Part shown: piece by piece, positions 12,249 to 24,054 of the stretch | How the letters are laid out: every line of letters starts with the position of its first letter | Numbering within the stretch: position 1 is the stretch's first letter | Source: Parasponia andersonii | Taxonomy: Eukaryota; Streptophyta; Magnoliopsida; Rosales; Cannabaceae | Length of the DNA stretch: 64,000 nt | NCBI GenBank assembly: GCA_002914805.1 | Contig: JXTB01000403.1 | Coordinates: forward strand, 151,234-215,233 | Direction: 5' to 3' | Program-made: the position numbers and the translations under genes | Notes under the pieces: model-generated | What the model was told of the DNA's origin: nothing | What the model saw: the letters and a program-made list of their open reading frames with translations, nothing else | Databases searched by the model: none

Positions 12249-14440
12249 TGTCACGATTCGAAGTCGGGATCAGTGACAGAATAAGTATTTCATAAAATAA
12301 AAATACTAAAAATATTTTTTTTAAAATGACTCATTGAATTCAAAATTTGACTCAAGGACTCTAATATTTCAAACTGGACTTAATAAAATATTTAATTAAA
12401 AATAAAACTCCATAATTATATGTTACTCATTAAACATAGATAGTAAATAAAATAGTTGTTTAATAATTATGCATCACCAATTATCTCACACTTAAATACC
12501 AACATAAATAATTCAAACTATGACCAAATCTCATATTCTAGTTCATAAAGTTTAACAAAATCTAAATTCCTATTCAAATCTAAATATTTCACTAGTCTTA
12601 TAGGAATTTACCAAAATATAAATAAACTAGTTATTTTGCAATACCTCGAACTATGTCTCCTAGTCCAAATCACACTGAGTGCTACCTGAGGGGAAGAACG
12701 GGTGAGCTAATGCCTAGTAGAGAATCGATTACATGTTTTTATTACATAAGAAATATAATCACGTGAAAGGTTCCGCATGAATAGTATTCTATTCAAAATA
12801 GTTCACAAAACCCAAATGAAAATCATAGTCCAATAGTTCAAACATTCCAAACTATTGTAAAACATTCATCAAAACTAGTATATATCCATTCAAGCCAATA
12901 TAAAACTATGTATAAAATCATGATGTCTGAAGTGTCTTAATGGATCACTCATACTCCAAGCCACCTAAAGAGGTGTCGTAAGTCTAATCACCCAATGTGG
13001 GACATCGTAAGTCTGACAGTCGCGTAAGTGTTTAAATGCATGCAAATGCTATATGAGTGATAGAATAAGGATATGCACAATTTCCACAAAATCACAAAAT
13101 AACCATGTAGTATTCTTTAATCAAGCATCATTTAGTTCTCAAAACTGAGTTCTCAAACCATTTTGGATTTTCTAAAAATTTCGGCATTAAAAAAACTATT
13201 TTTGTTCAAACCTAAAATCTAATTTCCTGTAGAAAATAGTTCAAAGTAGTATATGTGACATGCTAACCAGTGTGATATGCCTCCCAGATAGTTTATATCT
13301 TAAATCAAGTCAAAATAAGGATATGCACAATTTTATGAATTATTTCATGAAATTTCATATTTATTCAAAATATGTGAAAATCAAAATTAAACTAATTTGA
13401 AGATCAAGTAATCGAATTCCTACCTTAATCGAGTGTCCAAATAATATTACGAGATTATGGAGAAAGTTTGGCGTCGTTTAAGTGTCGTTTGGAGGGTCGA
13501 GTGTCATTTTTAAACGTTTGATTTCTTAGTTTGAAAACTTAATTTTCAAACAGAGCTTCAAATTATGAAATAGACTTCACCATTGAATTCAGAGCACCCA
13601 AAAATACTAGGTTAGATATATACTTTATCCAATTAGGAAACGGACTCTATGACACACAAATTGAGGTAATTCTGAGCTGTTCAATTTTGTTTTTCGTACC
13701 CGTTTCAAAACATGGTCAATATATATATATATATAAATATATCTCACTTTCAATATTTTCAATGTAGATTCCAAAAATGACATTAGTTTCAAAATCTAAC
13801 GATTCGATCAAAAAGTCAATTTCAAAACTATTTACACATAAAACTCTTTAACGAAATTGAAATTAAACGAAGTAAAATTGAGATACGAGACACCTACTTC
13901 GAGATTACTCATGAGGAGAGGAGTTCATGGTGACTGGTTTCGCAGTGAACGGCAACTAGAATCATCTCCGGCAAGCAAAAACACCTATGGCATTTTTTGC
14001 CGTTTTCCAGCAATTGCGAACTCCGACAGGACTGGTTCCAGTGGTGGATTCTTCATCCGGCAATGGCGCATTGACTCAAGATGGTGGCAGGAATCAATAA
14101 TGGCGGATTGGAATGCTGCAATGTCTGGCTATAGGTGAAGAGGCTCGAGGATCTCGAGGAGAAAGAAGGAGAAGTGTAGGGATTTATGGGCAATTTCTAA
14201 AACTGTAGCGCCACATGTCAGCTTCTGAAAGATTGGACACTGTTTTGCTTGTTTATGTTTTGACTTAGTTTTTGAAATTTCTTTTCAGAAACACCCTTGA
14301 ATAATTACAATTTGACCCTAATTTTTAAACTTTATATTTTTACCCAAAAGAACCTAGACCTAATTCTGTCCAAGTTCATCCGAAAATTCGATTTTTTTTT
14401 AAATATCACAATACCCTTGTTTAATTTGAGAGATTTTACG
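12249..14440 (-). repeat. 3' LTR of the chromovirus
   Basis: On the plus strand it starts TGTCACGATTCG and ends GATTTTACG. Its partner is at 18740-20878. The expected TG at the element-sense start is CG here. An open frame at 13857-14138 inside it is matched by a frame at the same place in the other LTR and is not a gene. Confidence 0.9.
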
Positions 14441-14458
14441 TCCTTCCTCCCTTAAAAG
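14441..14458 (-). other. Polypurine tract of the chromovirus
   Basis: The minus strand reads CTTTTAAGGGAGGAAGGA directly before the 3' LTR, the usual plus-strand DNA priming site. Confidence 0.75.
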
Positions 14459-14499
14459 AATTTCATCCCGAAATTCAATGACAAGGTATAAACTCAAAT

Positions 14500-16099
14500 T
14501 ACAACCTTAAGCTGAAAATTAAATAAATGAGAGTATTTTTCATACAATTCTGTCTCGAGTTCCTAAGTGGCTTTTTCTTCTTTGTGGTGATTCTAGAGAA
14601 CTTTGACAAGCAGAATTTCTCTATTGCATGCCTAACACTTTGAGTTCTCTTCCCACTATCCGAACTGATTACTCTTCATAAGTGACATCCTCTTGAACTG
14701 GTATCTCTAAGTACTGAATTATATGAGATGGGTCAGAAATGTATTTTCTTGGCATTGATACATGAAATTCATTGTGCACATGACCTAACTATTGTGGTAA
14801 GTCTAATCGATATGCCATTGGCCTAAGTCTTGTAGTAATCATAAATGGCCCAATATACCTTGAAGCTAACTTTCCTTTAACTCCAAATCTAGTGACTCCA
14901 CGCCTTGGTGTGACCTTTAGAAATACTTGGTCACTAACATCAAATTTTACTTCTCATCTTAGGAGATCCGCATAGCTCTTTTGATGACTTTGAATAAACT
15001 TAAGTCATTTTCTTATCATGTTGACTTTTTCAGTAATCTCTTGTATCAGTTCTAGCCCAAGAGCAACTCGCTCATCTGCATTAGCCCAACATAAGGTCGA
15101 CCTGCATGATCTACCATATAATATCTCATATGGAACCATACCTAAACTAATTTGATAGCTATTGTTGTATACAAATTCCACTTATGACAAGTGATCATCC
15201 CAGCTTTCACCAAAGTCTAGTATGCATGAGCGAAGCATATTCTCTAGAATCTGAATTGTTCTCTCAGGTTGGCTACTGTCTATGGGTGATGAGCTGTACT
15301 ACAATTTAATTCTGTTCCCCAAGCTTTCTGTAAAGCTCTCCAGAATTTGGATGTAAATCTTGGACCTCTATCAGAAACTATGCTAGAAGGCACTTCATGC
15401 AAATGAACAATACGATCCAAATAAAGACGATTGAGTTTGTTGAGAGAAAAGTTCATCCGAATCGGTATAAAGTGGGTAATTTTAGACATTCGATCTACAA
15501 TTACCCAAATTACGTCATTTTTCCTATGAGTTCTCAGTAATCCCATTACAAAATCTATAGTAATCTTATCCCACTTCCATTCTGGGATAGGCAACGGCTG
15601 AAGTAATCTAGTTGCTCTTTGATGTTCTACTTTGACTTGCTGACATACCATACACTTAGCCACAAAAGTAGCTATGTCTCGTTTGATGCCCTTCCACCAA
15701 TACTACTTCTTTAAATCATGGTACATCTTGGCACTATCGGGATATATTGCAAACTTTGATTTGTGAGCTTCTGTCAAGATAATCTCTCGAAAATGTGGAT
15801 CATTGGCTACAACTAACTTTCTATTGAAGAGTACAAATCCTTCTCTATTAGTACTCCAACTGTCTAGTTGTTCACCATTTTGGAGTTGGTTCCAGATTTT
15901 CCTCAGTTCCTAATCTTGCCATTGACTCTGTTGAACTATCTGAAGAAGTGAAGGAGTAGCCACTACATTGCTAACATATGCAATGTCACTTCTCTCGAAG
16001 TACTCCAAATTATAATTACCAATAGTGACTAAATTTTTCAACTCTTCAAGTATCAAAGAAGTAAGCATACCATGAGATTTATGGCTCAAGGCATCTACT
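14500..16099 (-). pseudogene. Chromovirus integrase with C-terminal chromodomain, broken
   Basis: Integrase joins the new DNA copy to the chromosome. The longest open piece (15280-15663) starts at the CxxC of the zinc part (AKCMVCQQVK) and has the core Asp residues in WDKITIDFVMGL and IVSDRGPRFTSKFW. Upstream YWWKGIKRDIATFV completes the zinc domain. Beyond a TAG at 15280, broken frames give MRSCILDFGESW-like text, then a chromodomain at about 14525-14615: VKVL, stop, NHHKEEKAT, stop, ELETELYEKY. Both stops (14593-14595, 14563-14565) stand where the family has Trp. The chromodomain normally guides insertion into marked chromatin. Confidence 0.85.
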
Positions 16100-17009
16100 A
16101 CTACATTTTTCTTTCCAGGGTGATACTAAAGATTTAAATCATAATCCTCCATATACTCAGTCAATCTCCTTTGTCTCAAATTCAAGTCACGTTAACTGAA
16201 GAGATATTTCAAACTCTTGTGATCGGAGTAGATATCAAACTTAATACCATATAAGAAACATCTCCAGATCTTGAGAGCAAAGATCACAACTGCCAATTCT
16301 AGATCATGAGCAGGTAGTTCTTTTCATGCAGTTTCAACTGATAAGAAGTATAAGCTATAACTCTGTCATTTTACATTAAAACACATCTCAATCCTAAACC
16401 AGAAGTGTCTGTATACACTACATATAGTTCACTATTGTTAGGGACAATTAGAATAGGTGTAGTTGTTAATTTCTCTTTCAATTTCATGAATGTTGTTTCA
16501 CACTCATCATTTCAAGTAAACTTGATATCTTTTCTTGTTAACTTGGTTAGAGGCAATACAATGCTCAAGAAGTTCTCCATAAAACGACGGTAATATCCTA
16601 CTAAACCAAGGAAACTCTACACCTCAATAATATTTCTCAGTCTTTCCTATCCTAGAATAGACTCTATCTTGGACGAGTCAATAGAGATACCATCTTGAAA
16701 GATCACGTGTCCTAAAAATTTGACTTCTGTCATCCAGAAATCATATTTCGATCTCTTAGCATATAATTAGTGATCCCTAAAGTCTGAAACATGATCTTTA
16801 AATGTTCCACATATTTTTCCCGAGTCCTAGAATCTCTCTATCATGTGGTAATCTAGGTAGATCCTTTGGAAAAACATATGGAAACTCACTAACTACAGAT
16901 GTCCATGGATATTGATTTGCAGTTCCAATCTCACCATCAATGGTAAACATGCTTCCCTTTAACATTCTATTTCCTTTCTTCTGCCAATACATACTCTCAG
17001 AAGAAGAGT
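16100..17009 (-). pseudogene. Chromovirus RT/RNase H remnant lacking the RT core
   Basis: The piece before RT reads VVSEFPYVFPKDLPRL then PHDREI, the usual lead into RT. From there (about 16838) the sequence goes directly to EKYVEHLKIMFQTL, which in intact elements lies after the catalytic YxDD. So the polymerase core, roughly 150 residues, is deleted. The RT connection (FLGLVGYYRRFMENF in mixed frames) and RNase H parts ([27 protein letters not shown]) follow, with many stops. Confidence 0.82.
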
Positions 17010-17399
17010 AAGTCTTACTAGATTCAATTCAGCTTGATAGACAGCTGAATACCCATCTTCAAAATGAAGAGTCATCTTCCTTCTATGACAATCCACGATA
17101 GCTTGATATTTAGACAACTAGTCCATACCAATAATCATATTAGATTGATTCATAGGTATCACAATCAAATTAGCTAATAACCCACAACCATCAATGATAA
17201 TAGAACAAGAGTTGCATATAGTAGACACACCATAGACATTTCCCAAAGAAGTATCAAGATTTAAAACAGGATCAAAAGCTTCAAATTTTAATCCCAATAT
17301 GATAGCAGACAACACAGATATGAAAGAATGCGATACACCGGTATCAAATAATACATGAGCCTAAAAATGATAAAGTAAGATCATACCATCAACCACTCT
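17010..17399 (-). pseudogene. Chromovirus aspartic protease remnant
   Basis: It would cut the polyprotein. The motif AHVLFDTGVSHSFISV covers the active site, with the catalytic Asp-Thr-Gly at 17337-17345, followed by LGLKFEAFDPVLNL and IVIPMNQSNMIIGMD, the typical end of the domain. An open frame runs 17118-17315. A stop after GMD and others nearby interrupt it. Confidence 0.8.
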
Positions 17400-18594
17400 A
17401 GGTCCAGGTTGACCATATCCCTTTGTCTCGATGACTGCATTAGCTTGAGCTTTCCTTTTTCCTTTGTTTCCTCTGCCTTTGTCTAGATGGCTACTGCTAG
17501 ATCTAGGAGTACTACTGTAAGACTTTCCATAACCTCCTTGTGTTCCAGATGCCTGAGGGGTCTACCAGCTTGCAATGAAGGTAGAACCCTGAGGACGATA
17601 TTGGTGTTAAATAGGAGAGATGAAAGTTAGAGCTAAGCTTTGGAAATGAGCAAGCCTAGTTTGCTAACTAGGGATGGGTGTCAATGCTACTTGACTCCCC
17701 TATGATCCTCTACTGGTCAGTGGAGAGGTCTACAAAACCTGGGGACAATTTCTTTTAAAATGGCCTTATTAATCACAATAGTGGCAGAAATACGGGGTAA
17801 AACATTCACTTCCTATTGAAACAAAACTAACACTAGGTCCACTACTCTATGAACCCTGCCCATGCCATTGACCCTTTTTCATTTTTCTATCGTTACCTTT
17901 CCTTTTATATCCACCAGTGGTTCTTCTATCACTAATCAATGTAGCTTCAATTCTCTAAGTTGTACCATAAGCCTTAGTAACGGTAGTAATTGGAAATGTC
18001 TTAAGTCTGATGCGAATTTTTGGCCTTAAGTTGGTTATGAAATGAACCACTTGAAGTCTCAATTAATTTTCCAGTGTATGGGCATATTGAGAAAGTTCCA
18101 CAAATCTCGCATAGTACTCATCAACAGTCATACTCCCTTGACGCAAGTTATTCTACTGTTTCAGCATCTCATTCACATGCTCGTTATTGGCTTACTATCC
18201 TCTGAACAGTTCATCAAACTGTTCCCAAGTCATAGGAGTATCATGGGTCAACTTGATAGTATTCCACCAACGATCAGTAACATCTGGAAACAAGTACGTT
18301 GCAAAGCCTACTCTAAATCTGTTGGTACTGCCAAAGTATTAAATTTCTTTTAAAATTCCCTAAGCCATCTCAGTGCAGCTGTGGGATCATGTTCTCCATA
18401 AAAATTTAGTGGGTTTAGCTTAGTAAAATCCGTGAAGCTTTTAAATCGTTCGTCCTCTCCAGTTGGACTTGTCATAAGACCAGGTATCCTCTAGATCGCT
18501 AAAAAGCATCAACAATATCAAAAGTAGGAAGGTTTTGTCGTCGAAGGGCATCTTGTTCTCCCTCAGGTTGAGGCACTCTCCTTCTTGGTGGCAT
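17400..18594 (-). pseudogene. Chromovirus gag remnant with CCHC zinc knuckle
   Basis: The capsid/nucleocapsid protein starts at 18594 with MPPRRRVPQPEGEQDALRRQ. It continues in broken frames through LNPLNFYGEHDP, ALRWLREF, MTWEQFDELF and SMTVDEYYARFVELSQYA, the gag fold typical of this group. A zinc knuckle lies at 17745-17786: C-x2-C-x4-H-x4-C spacing is kept (CHYC, GHFKRNC), but two codons between the second Cys and the Gly-His are stops. Several other stops occur. Confidence 0.82.
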
Positions 18595-18716
18595 TTTCTT
18601 GATCTGTATTCTAATATGTCCAACATATTAGTAAGATAATGATGGCATATGACTTATATAAAGAAATGTCCAGTCCAGCTCAACGAGTGACACACTCTAA
18701 GTACTTCAAATTAAAA

Positions 18717-18732
18717 CCATGCTCTGATACCA
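18717..18732 (-). other. Primer binding site of the chromovirus (tRNA-iMet type)
   Basis: On the minus strand it reads TGGTATCAGAGCATGG, the well-known complement to the 3' end of initiator methionine tRNA, seven bases inside the 5' LTR. Confidence 0.88.
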
Positions 18733-18739
18733 AATTTTC

Positions 18740-20878
18740 TGTCACGATCGGGGCCAGGGTTAATGGTAGAATGGGTATTTCATAAAATAGAAATACCAAA
18801 AATAATTTTTTTAAATGACTCATTTAATTCAAAAATTTACCCCAAGGACTCAAAATTTTCAAAATAGCCTCAATAAAATATTTAATTAAAAATAAATACC
18901 ACAGTTATGCATTACTTATTAAACATAGATAGTAAATAAAACAGTTATTTAATAGTTATATATCACCAATCATCTCACACTCAAATACTGATATAAATAA
19001 TACAAATCATGACCAAATCTCACATTCTAGTTCATAAAGTTTAACAAAATCCAAATTCCTACTCAAATCTAAATATTTTACAAGTCTTATAGGAATTTAC
19101 TAAAATATAAATAAACTAGTTATCCTACAATGTCTCGAACTAGGTCTCCTAGTCCAAATCACAATGAGTGCCACCTGAGGGGAAGAATAAGTGAGCTAAT
19201 ACCTAGTAGAAAATCGATTGCATGTCTTTATCATAAGAAATATACTCATCTTAAAGGTTCTGCATGGTTAGTATTCCATTCAAAACAGTTCACAAAACCT
19301 AAGTGGAAATCATAGTCTAGTAGTTCAAACATTCCAAAATATTATAAAACATCCATCAAAACCAGTACATATTTATTCAAGTAAACATATAACTATGTAT
19401 ACAATCATAATGTCTGAAGTATCCTAGTAGATTACTCGTAAGTCCGAGCCACCTAAAAAGATGTCGTAAGTCCGATCACTCAATATGGAGCATTATAAGT
19501 CTTACAGTCGCGTAAGTGTGTGAATGCATGCAAATGTTATATGAGTGATAGAATAAAGATATGCACTATTTTCACAAAATCACAATATAACTATGCAATA
19601 TTCTTTTATTAAGCATCATTTAGTTCTCAAAACTGAGTTCTAAAACCATTTTGGATCTTCTAAAAATTTCGGCATTATAATGGCTATTTTTGATCAAAGT
19701 CAAAGTCAAATTTCCTATGGAAAATAGTTCAAAATAGTATATGTGACACGCCAACAAGTGTGACATGCCTCCCAGTTAAAATAGATATAAACACAATTTT
19801 ATGAATTATTTTACAAACTTCCATTTTTATTCAAAATATGTGAAAATCAAAATTAAACCAATTTGAAGATCAAGTGATCGAATCTCTACCTCAATCGAGT
19901 GTCCAAATAGTGTTATAAAGCTATGGAGAAAGTTTGGTACCATTTAGGTGTTGTTTTCGAATCTTTGATTTCTTGGTTTGAAAACTTGGTTTTCAAACGG
20001 AGCTTCAAACATGAAACAGACTTCACCACTGAATTCAGAACACCCAAAAATGCTAGGTTAGATATATAATTTGTCCAATTTGGAACCGAGTCCCACGGCA
20101 CGGAAATCAAGATAAATCTGAGCCGTACGATTTTATTTTTTATGTCCGTTTCAAAACATGATCAATATATATCTTATTTTTCACCATTATCAATGTAGAT
20201 TCCAAAAATGATATTAGTTTCAAAATCTAATAGTCCGATCGAAAAGTCAATTCCAAAACTATTTACACATAAAATTGTCCAACGAAATTGAAATCGAACG
20301 GACCAAAATTGAGACATGAGGCACCTATCATGAGATTGCTCGTGAGGAGAGGAGTTCACGGCGACTTATTTTATGGTGAACGATGGCTGGAATCGTCTCC
20401 CGCGAGCAAAATTACCCTAGGCATTTTTTGCCATTTTTTGGCAATTGTGAGCTTTGATAGGGCTGGTTCTGGGGGTGGCTTCTTCGTTTAGTGACGATGC
20501 ATTGATTCTGGGTAGCGGTGGGTGTTAACGGCAGTGGGTTGGATGGCTGCAATGGCTAGCCGTGGATGAAGAAGCTCGGGGATCTCGAGGAGAAAGAAGG
20601 GAAGTGCAGGGATTTATGGGCAATTTCCTAAATTATAGCACCACGTGTCATCTTCTGAGAGATTGGACACTGTTTTACTTATTTATGTTTTGATCCGATT
20701 TTTGAAATTTCTTTTCAAAAACAGCCTTGAATAATTACACTTTTATCCCAATTTTTAAACTTTCTTTATATTTTTAACTAAATGAACCTAGACCGATTCT
20801 GTCCAAATTCATCCAAAAATTTGAATTTTTTTTTTAAATAATACCACAGTAGCCTTGTTTAATTTGAGGGGTTTTATA
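18740..20878 (-). repeat. 5' LTR of the chromovirus
   Basis: It starts TGTCACGATCGG on the plus strand and ends GGTTTTATA. The element-sense start is TA rather than TG, which fits a G to A change. It lies next to the primer binding site at 18717-18732. Confidence 0.9.
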
Positions 20879-21863
20879 GTCACAATATAAACTCTATTGA
20901 TCGACAATTAAGACTAACATACAGCATTAACAAACTAAAGCATCCCTCGTGATAATAGTAATATATTAATACTAGAAGAATAAAAATAGAAATCAAGCAA
21001 AGCATACACATAGACTTATAGCAATTTGGTCTTATTATGCAGAGCTACATATTTCCACTTTGTTGCCGCAAGTTTTTACTAAAATGGAGAAGAAAATTAT
21101 GCAGGTTATTTTCACAAGTCCCAGTACCATTTACAAAGCTTATTTCATGCCCCAGTCTCTCTATCCGCAGTATGATTAGACTCACAAATATAATTCAACA
21201 ATAAAAACCGCACAAGTCTGTGTTTCTTTTAGTGATGAAAGAATTAATTAAAATTTGATTATAGAAAAATTAAGTAATAGCGTTAATTTTTGGAGATTGC
21301 AAATCATGACATACATATCCCATACTTATATAATCAAACGTAATAACAATTAGTTAAAACAATATATATATTTATATATATAAACGATATAGTAAAATTT
21401 ATTTGAGGTGTACTCCTGCTTGTTTATACGTAATTAACTTTGGTTATTTTGAGAGGTGATTATATTTGTTTTGCATAGTTAGATTTTAATGAGCGACAAC
21501 TCAATGGTCTCTTATAAGGTGGCAACTTAATTAGTTAACATGCTTGAAGTTCTTCATGATACTTCTTCTCATATATATAGTTGGTTATTATTCATTAAAA
21601 AACGATTGGGCTAATTACGATATACTAACTGTTACACAATTTATACATATACGAGTAGTACTACTACAACTGTAATTTGTATAATTTGTATTAATCATGT
21701 GTTAGGTATCATGTCTTTTACAATTTAGTTACAAACTGGAAACCCTGTTAATTAAGTGAATAATTCATCAGAAGAAAAACCAAAGCGATCAGTGGAGTCC
21801 GCCATACTTAGGCTGTTGCCGCCGCCACACCATTTGAAAACCTGAAAGGTTTATATTTGTGCA
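20879..21863. other. AT-rich spacer between chromovirus and copia element
   Basis: No coding or repeat structure was recognised. Confidence 0.5.
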
Positions 21864-21868
21864 TATTA
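21864..21868. repeat. Target site duplication TATTA, left
   Basis: Five bases before the 3' LTR of the copia element; identical to 27179-27183. Confidence 0.85.
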
Positions 21869-22458
21869 TATTAGGAGATCGGCTTTATGGAAGCGATAAC
21901 ACACAGCTAAAATACGAGTTGAGAAAATTTGGGTAAAATGAAAAAAATAAGGTACACAAAAGAATTAACGTGGTTCATCTAATTTAGGCTACATCTACGG
22001 ATAAGGCTGTGAAGAATTTCACTATAAAAAGTAGATTACAACTCACTTCTCTCTAAATACAAGGAGAAAACAAATGAATCTCTCTCTCTCTTGAAATAGG
22101 AGAAACCACTCTCTCTAAACAATTTAGGAGAAAACAAGTGGGATATTAAGAGGAATTCTTAGGCTTGAATTCTCTCTTAGAAAGGAACAAGATTTAGAAT
22201 AGGATACAAAACAAGTGATGAAATCCTCCGTATTTATAGAACTTGAAAGGTGGTGTGAATACCATATTTTACTATTGCTATTACGGCTGCACTTTTTACT
22301 ATTGTTATTACGGCTGCCTTTTTTACTATTCCTATTGCGGCTACTTTTTTAACTATTCCTATTGCGGTTGTCCTTTTTACTATTCATATTGTAGCTGCCT
22401 TTTTTCACTGTTCCTATTGCGGCTAGTTGATGAGCTATAATTGTTGATTTGTTCAACA
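21869..22458 (-). repeat. 3' LTR of the copia element (590 bp)
   Basis: On the plus strand it runs from TATTAGGAGATCGG to GATTTGTTCAACA. The element-sense end is TA where the other copy has the canonical CA, a single change. It contains six tandem 27-base units. Confidence 0.92.
22262..22434 (-). repeat. Six 27-base tandem units in the copia 3' LTR
   Basis: Units such as TACTATTCCTATTGCGGCTG lie within the first 200 bases of the LTR in element sense (U3), just upstream of the TATA box. The matching array in the other LTR is at about 27010-27147 with five units. U3 repeats often act as enhancers; that role here is inferred. Confidence 0.85.
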
Positions 22459-22474
22459 TTCTCCCACTTGAAGA
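22459..22474 (-). other. Polypurine tract of the copia element
   Basis: The minus strand reads CTTCAAGTGGGAGAA directly before the 3' LTR, a classic copia tract. Confidence 0.85.
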
Positions 22475-22543
22475 CTTGATTTTAATCATGTCTTCACACT
22501 TGATAAATCTCTCTTTTCTTCCCTTGTCAATTCTTCATGCTGC

Positions 22544-24054
22544 TTATATTTCTGCTAGGCCATATAAGGATTTACACCATTGGAACTTGTCAGTGTTGAT
22601 TGGTTTGGTTAAAGCATCTGTTAGGTTCTCCTTTGTGTGAATCTTCTTCATGTCCACACTTCTATCTTCTACTACTTCTCGAACAAAATGATATTGAACA
22701 CCAATGTGCTTTGTCCTGGAATGAAAGGCTGGATTCCTTGCAATGTGCAAGGCACTCTGACTATCACAAAATAGAGAATCTTTTCTTGTTTGTGCCCGAG
22801 CTCCTCTAATATCCTTTGAACCTAAATAGCCTCTTTACAAGTTTATGTAGCCTCCATATATTCTGCTTCTGTTGTAGATAAAGCCACAACAGTTTGCAGT
22901 TTCGAAACCTAGCTTACAGCTCATTCTCTAAGAGTAAACATATAGCCTGTAGTAGATTTTCGTTTGTCAAGATCACCCGCAAAATCTGAATCAATATATC
23001 CTTTGACAGTAAATTCTGATCCTCTGTAACATAATGCAGCATCTGAGGTTCCTTTGATGTATCTCAGAATTCTCTTCATAGCATTCCAATGTTCTCCACC
23101 AGGATTCGCCATAAATTGACTAACCGCTCCTATTGCTTGTGTAATGTCTGGTCTTGTACATATCATAGTGAACATTAGGCTTCCCACTACTGATGCATAC
23201 AGTACTCGAGACATCTCCATCCTCTCTGCTCCATTGTTAGGACACATCCCGGAGGATAACTTGAAGTTAATACGAAGTGGGGTAGAAATCGATTTACAAT
23301 CTTGCATATTGAAGCGGCACAAGATTTTCTTTAAATAATTCTTCTGAGAAAGCCGAATCTTCCTGTTACCTCTGTCTTAGTGAATTAGCATCCCTAGAAT
23401 CTTGTTTGCTGGTCCCAAGTCCTTCATATCAAATTCCCTAGCTAACTATGCCTTCAATTCTTGGATTCTGCCTTTGTTGGGACCCGCTACCAACATGTCA
23501 TCCACGTACAATAATAAGATAATGAAGTCACTATCTTTATCAAACCTCCTAAAGTATGTGCAGTGGTCTGAACTGAGTCTGTTGTACCCAATGCTTATGA
23601 TGAAGGAATTAAATCTCTTATACCAACACCTCGGTGCCTGTTTGAGTCCGTATAGAGATTTGTTCAACTTGCAAACCAAGTTCTCCTTACCTGTTTCAGC
23701 AAAACCTTCTGGTAGGAGCATATAAATCTCTTCTTTAAGTTCTCTATGAAGAAAAGTAGTTTTCACATCTAGCTATTCTAGATATAGGTCAAACGTAGCA
23801 CACATCGCCAGAACCACTCTAACTGTTGTCAGTCGAACTACAGGTGAAAATATTTCATTAAAGTCAATAACTTCTTTCTGAGCATATCCTTTTATCACCA
23901 ATCCTGCACGATACCGCTCCACTTGATCATTACTATCACGCTTGATCTTGTAGACCCATTTATTGCCAATAGCCTTCCTTCTTTGTGGTAGCGAAACAAG
24001 ATCCCGTGTCTTGTTCTTGTGAAGGGTTTCAATCTCTTCTTGTATTATTGTCAT
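22544..24054 (-). pseudogene. Copia reverse transcriptase and RNase H, broken
   Basis: Copies element RNA into DNA. RT begins RKAIGNKWVYKIKR (23773-24054), continues LCKLNKSLYGLKQAP-type text (seen as NKSLYGLKQAPRCWY) and keeps the catalytic YVDDM at 23494-23508. RNase H follows with RPDITQAIGAVSQF, KGYIDSDFAGDLDKRKST and a broken end STTEAEYMEAT. The last stretch, VDMKKIHTKENLTDALTKP, is the standard copia C-terminus. Stops at 23773, 23446, near 23370, 22921 and near 22855 mostly replace Gln, Trp or Gly codons. Confidence 0.92.

Larger units (their letters stand above)
12249..20878 (-). mobile_element. Ty3/gypsy chromovirus retrotransposon, decayed
   Basis: Two direct repeats of about 2.1-2.2 kb (12249-14440 and 18740-20878) flank 4.3 kb of internal sequence that reads on the minus strand as gag, protease, RT/RNase H, integrase and chromodomain, the order of Ty3/gypsy chromoviruses. 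A tRNA-iMet-type primer site lies inside the 5' LTR and a purine tract inside the 3' LTR. LTR copies differ at many sites (roughly 15 percent by eye over their first 250 bases), so the insertion is old. No clear 5-bp target duplication was found (ATTGT versus GTCAC). Every coding domain has stops and the RT core is missing. Confidence 0.92.

Noticed and set aside
13857..14138. 93-residue open frame
   Set aside because: Lies within the chromovirus LTR; the frame at 20288-20491 in the other LTR is its diverged copy. No known domain.
18717..18732. Possible tRNA fragment
   Set aside because: Only the tRNA-iMet complement of a retroelement primer site; no cloverleaf.
22262..22434. Regularly spaced repeats that could suggest a CRISPR array
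   Set aside because: Units are directly adjacent with no unique spacers, lie in an LTR, and the genome is plant nuclear.
22243..22440. Open frame rich in Tyr and Cys with a nine-residue period
   Set aside because: It is the 27-base LTR tandem repeat of the copia element read in frame; the other LTR shows the same (27002-27196).
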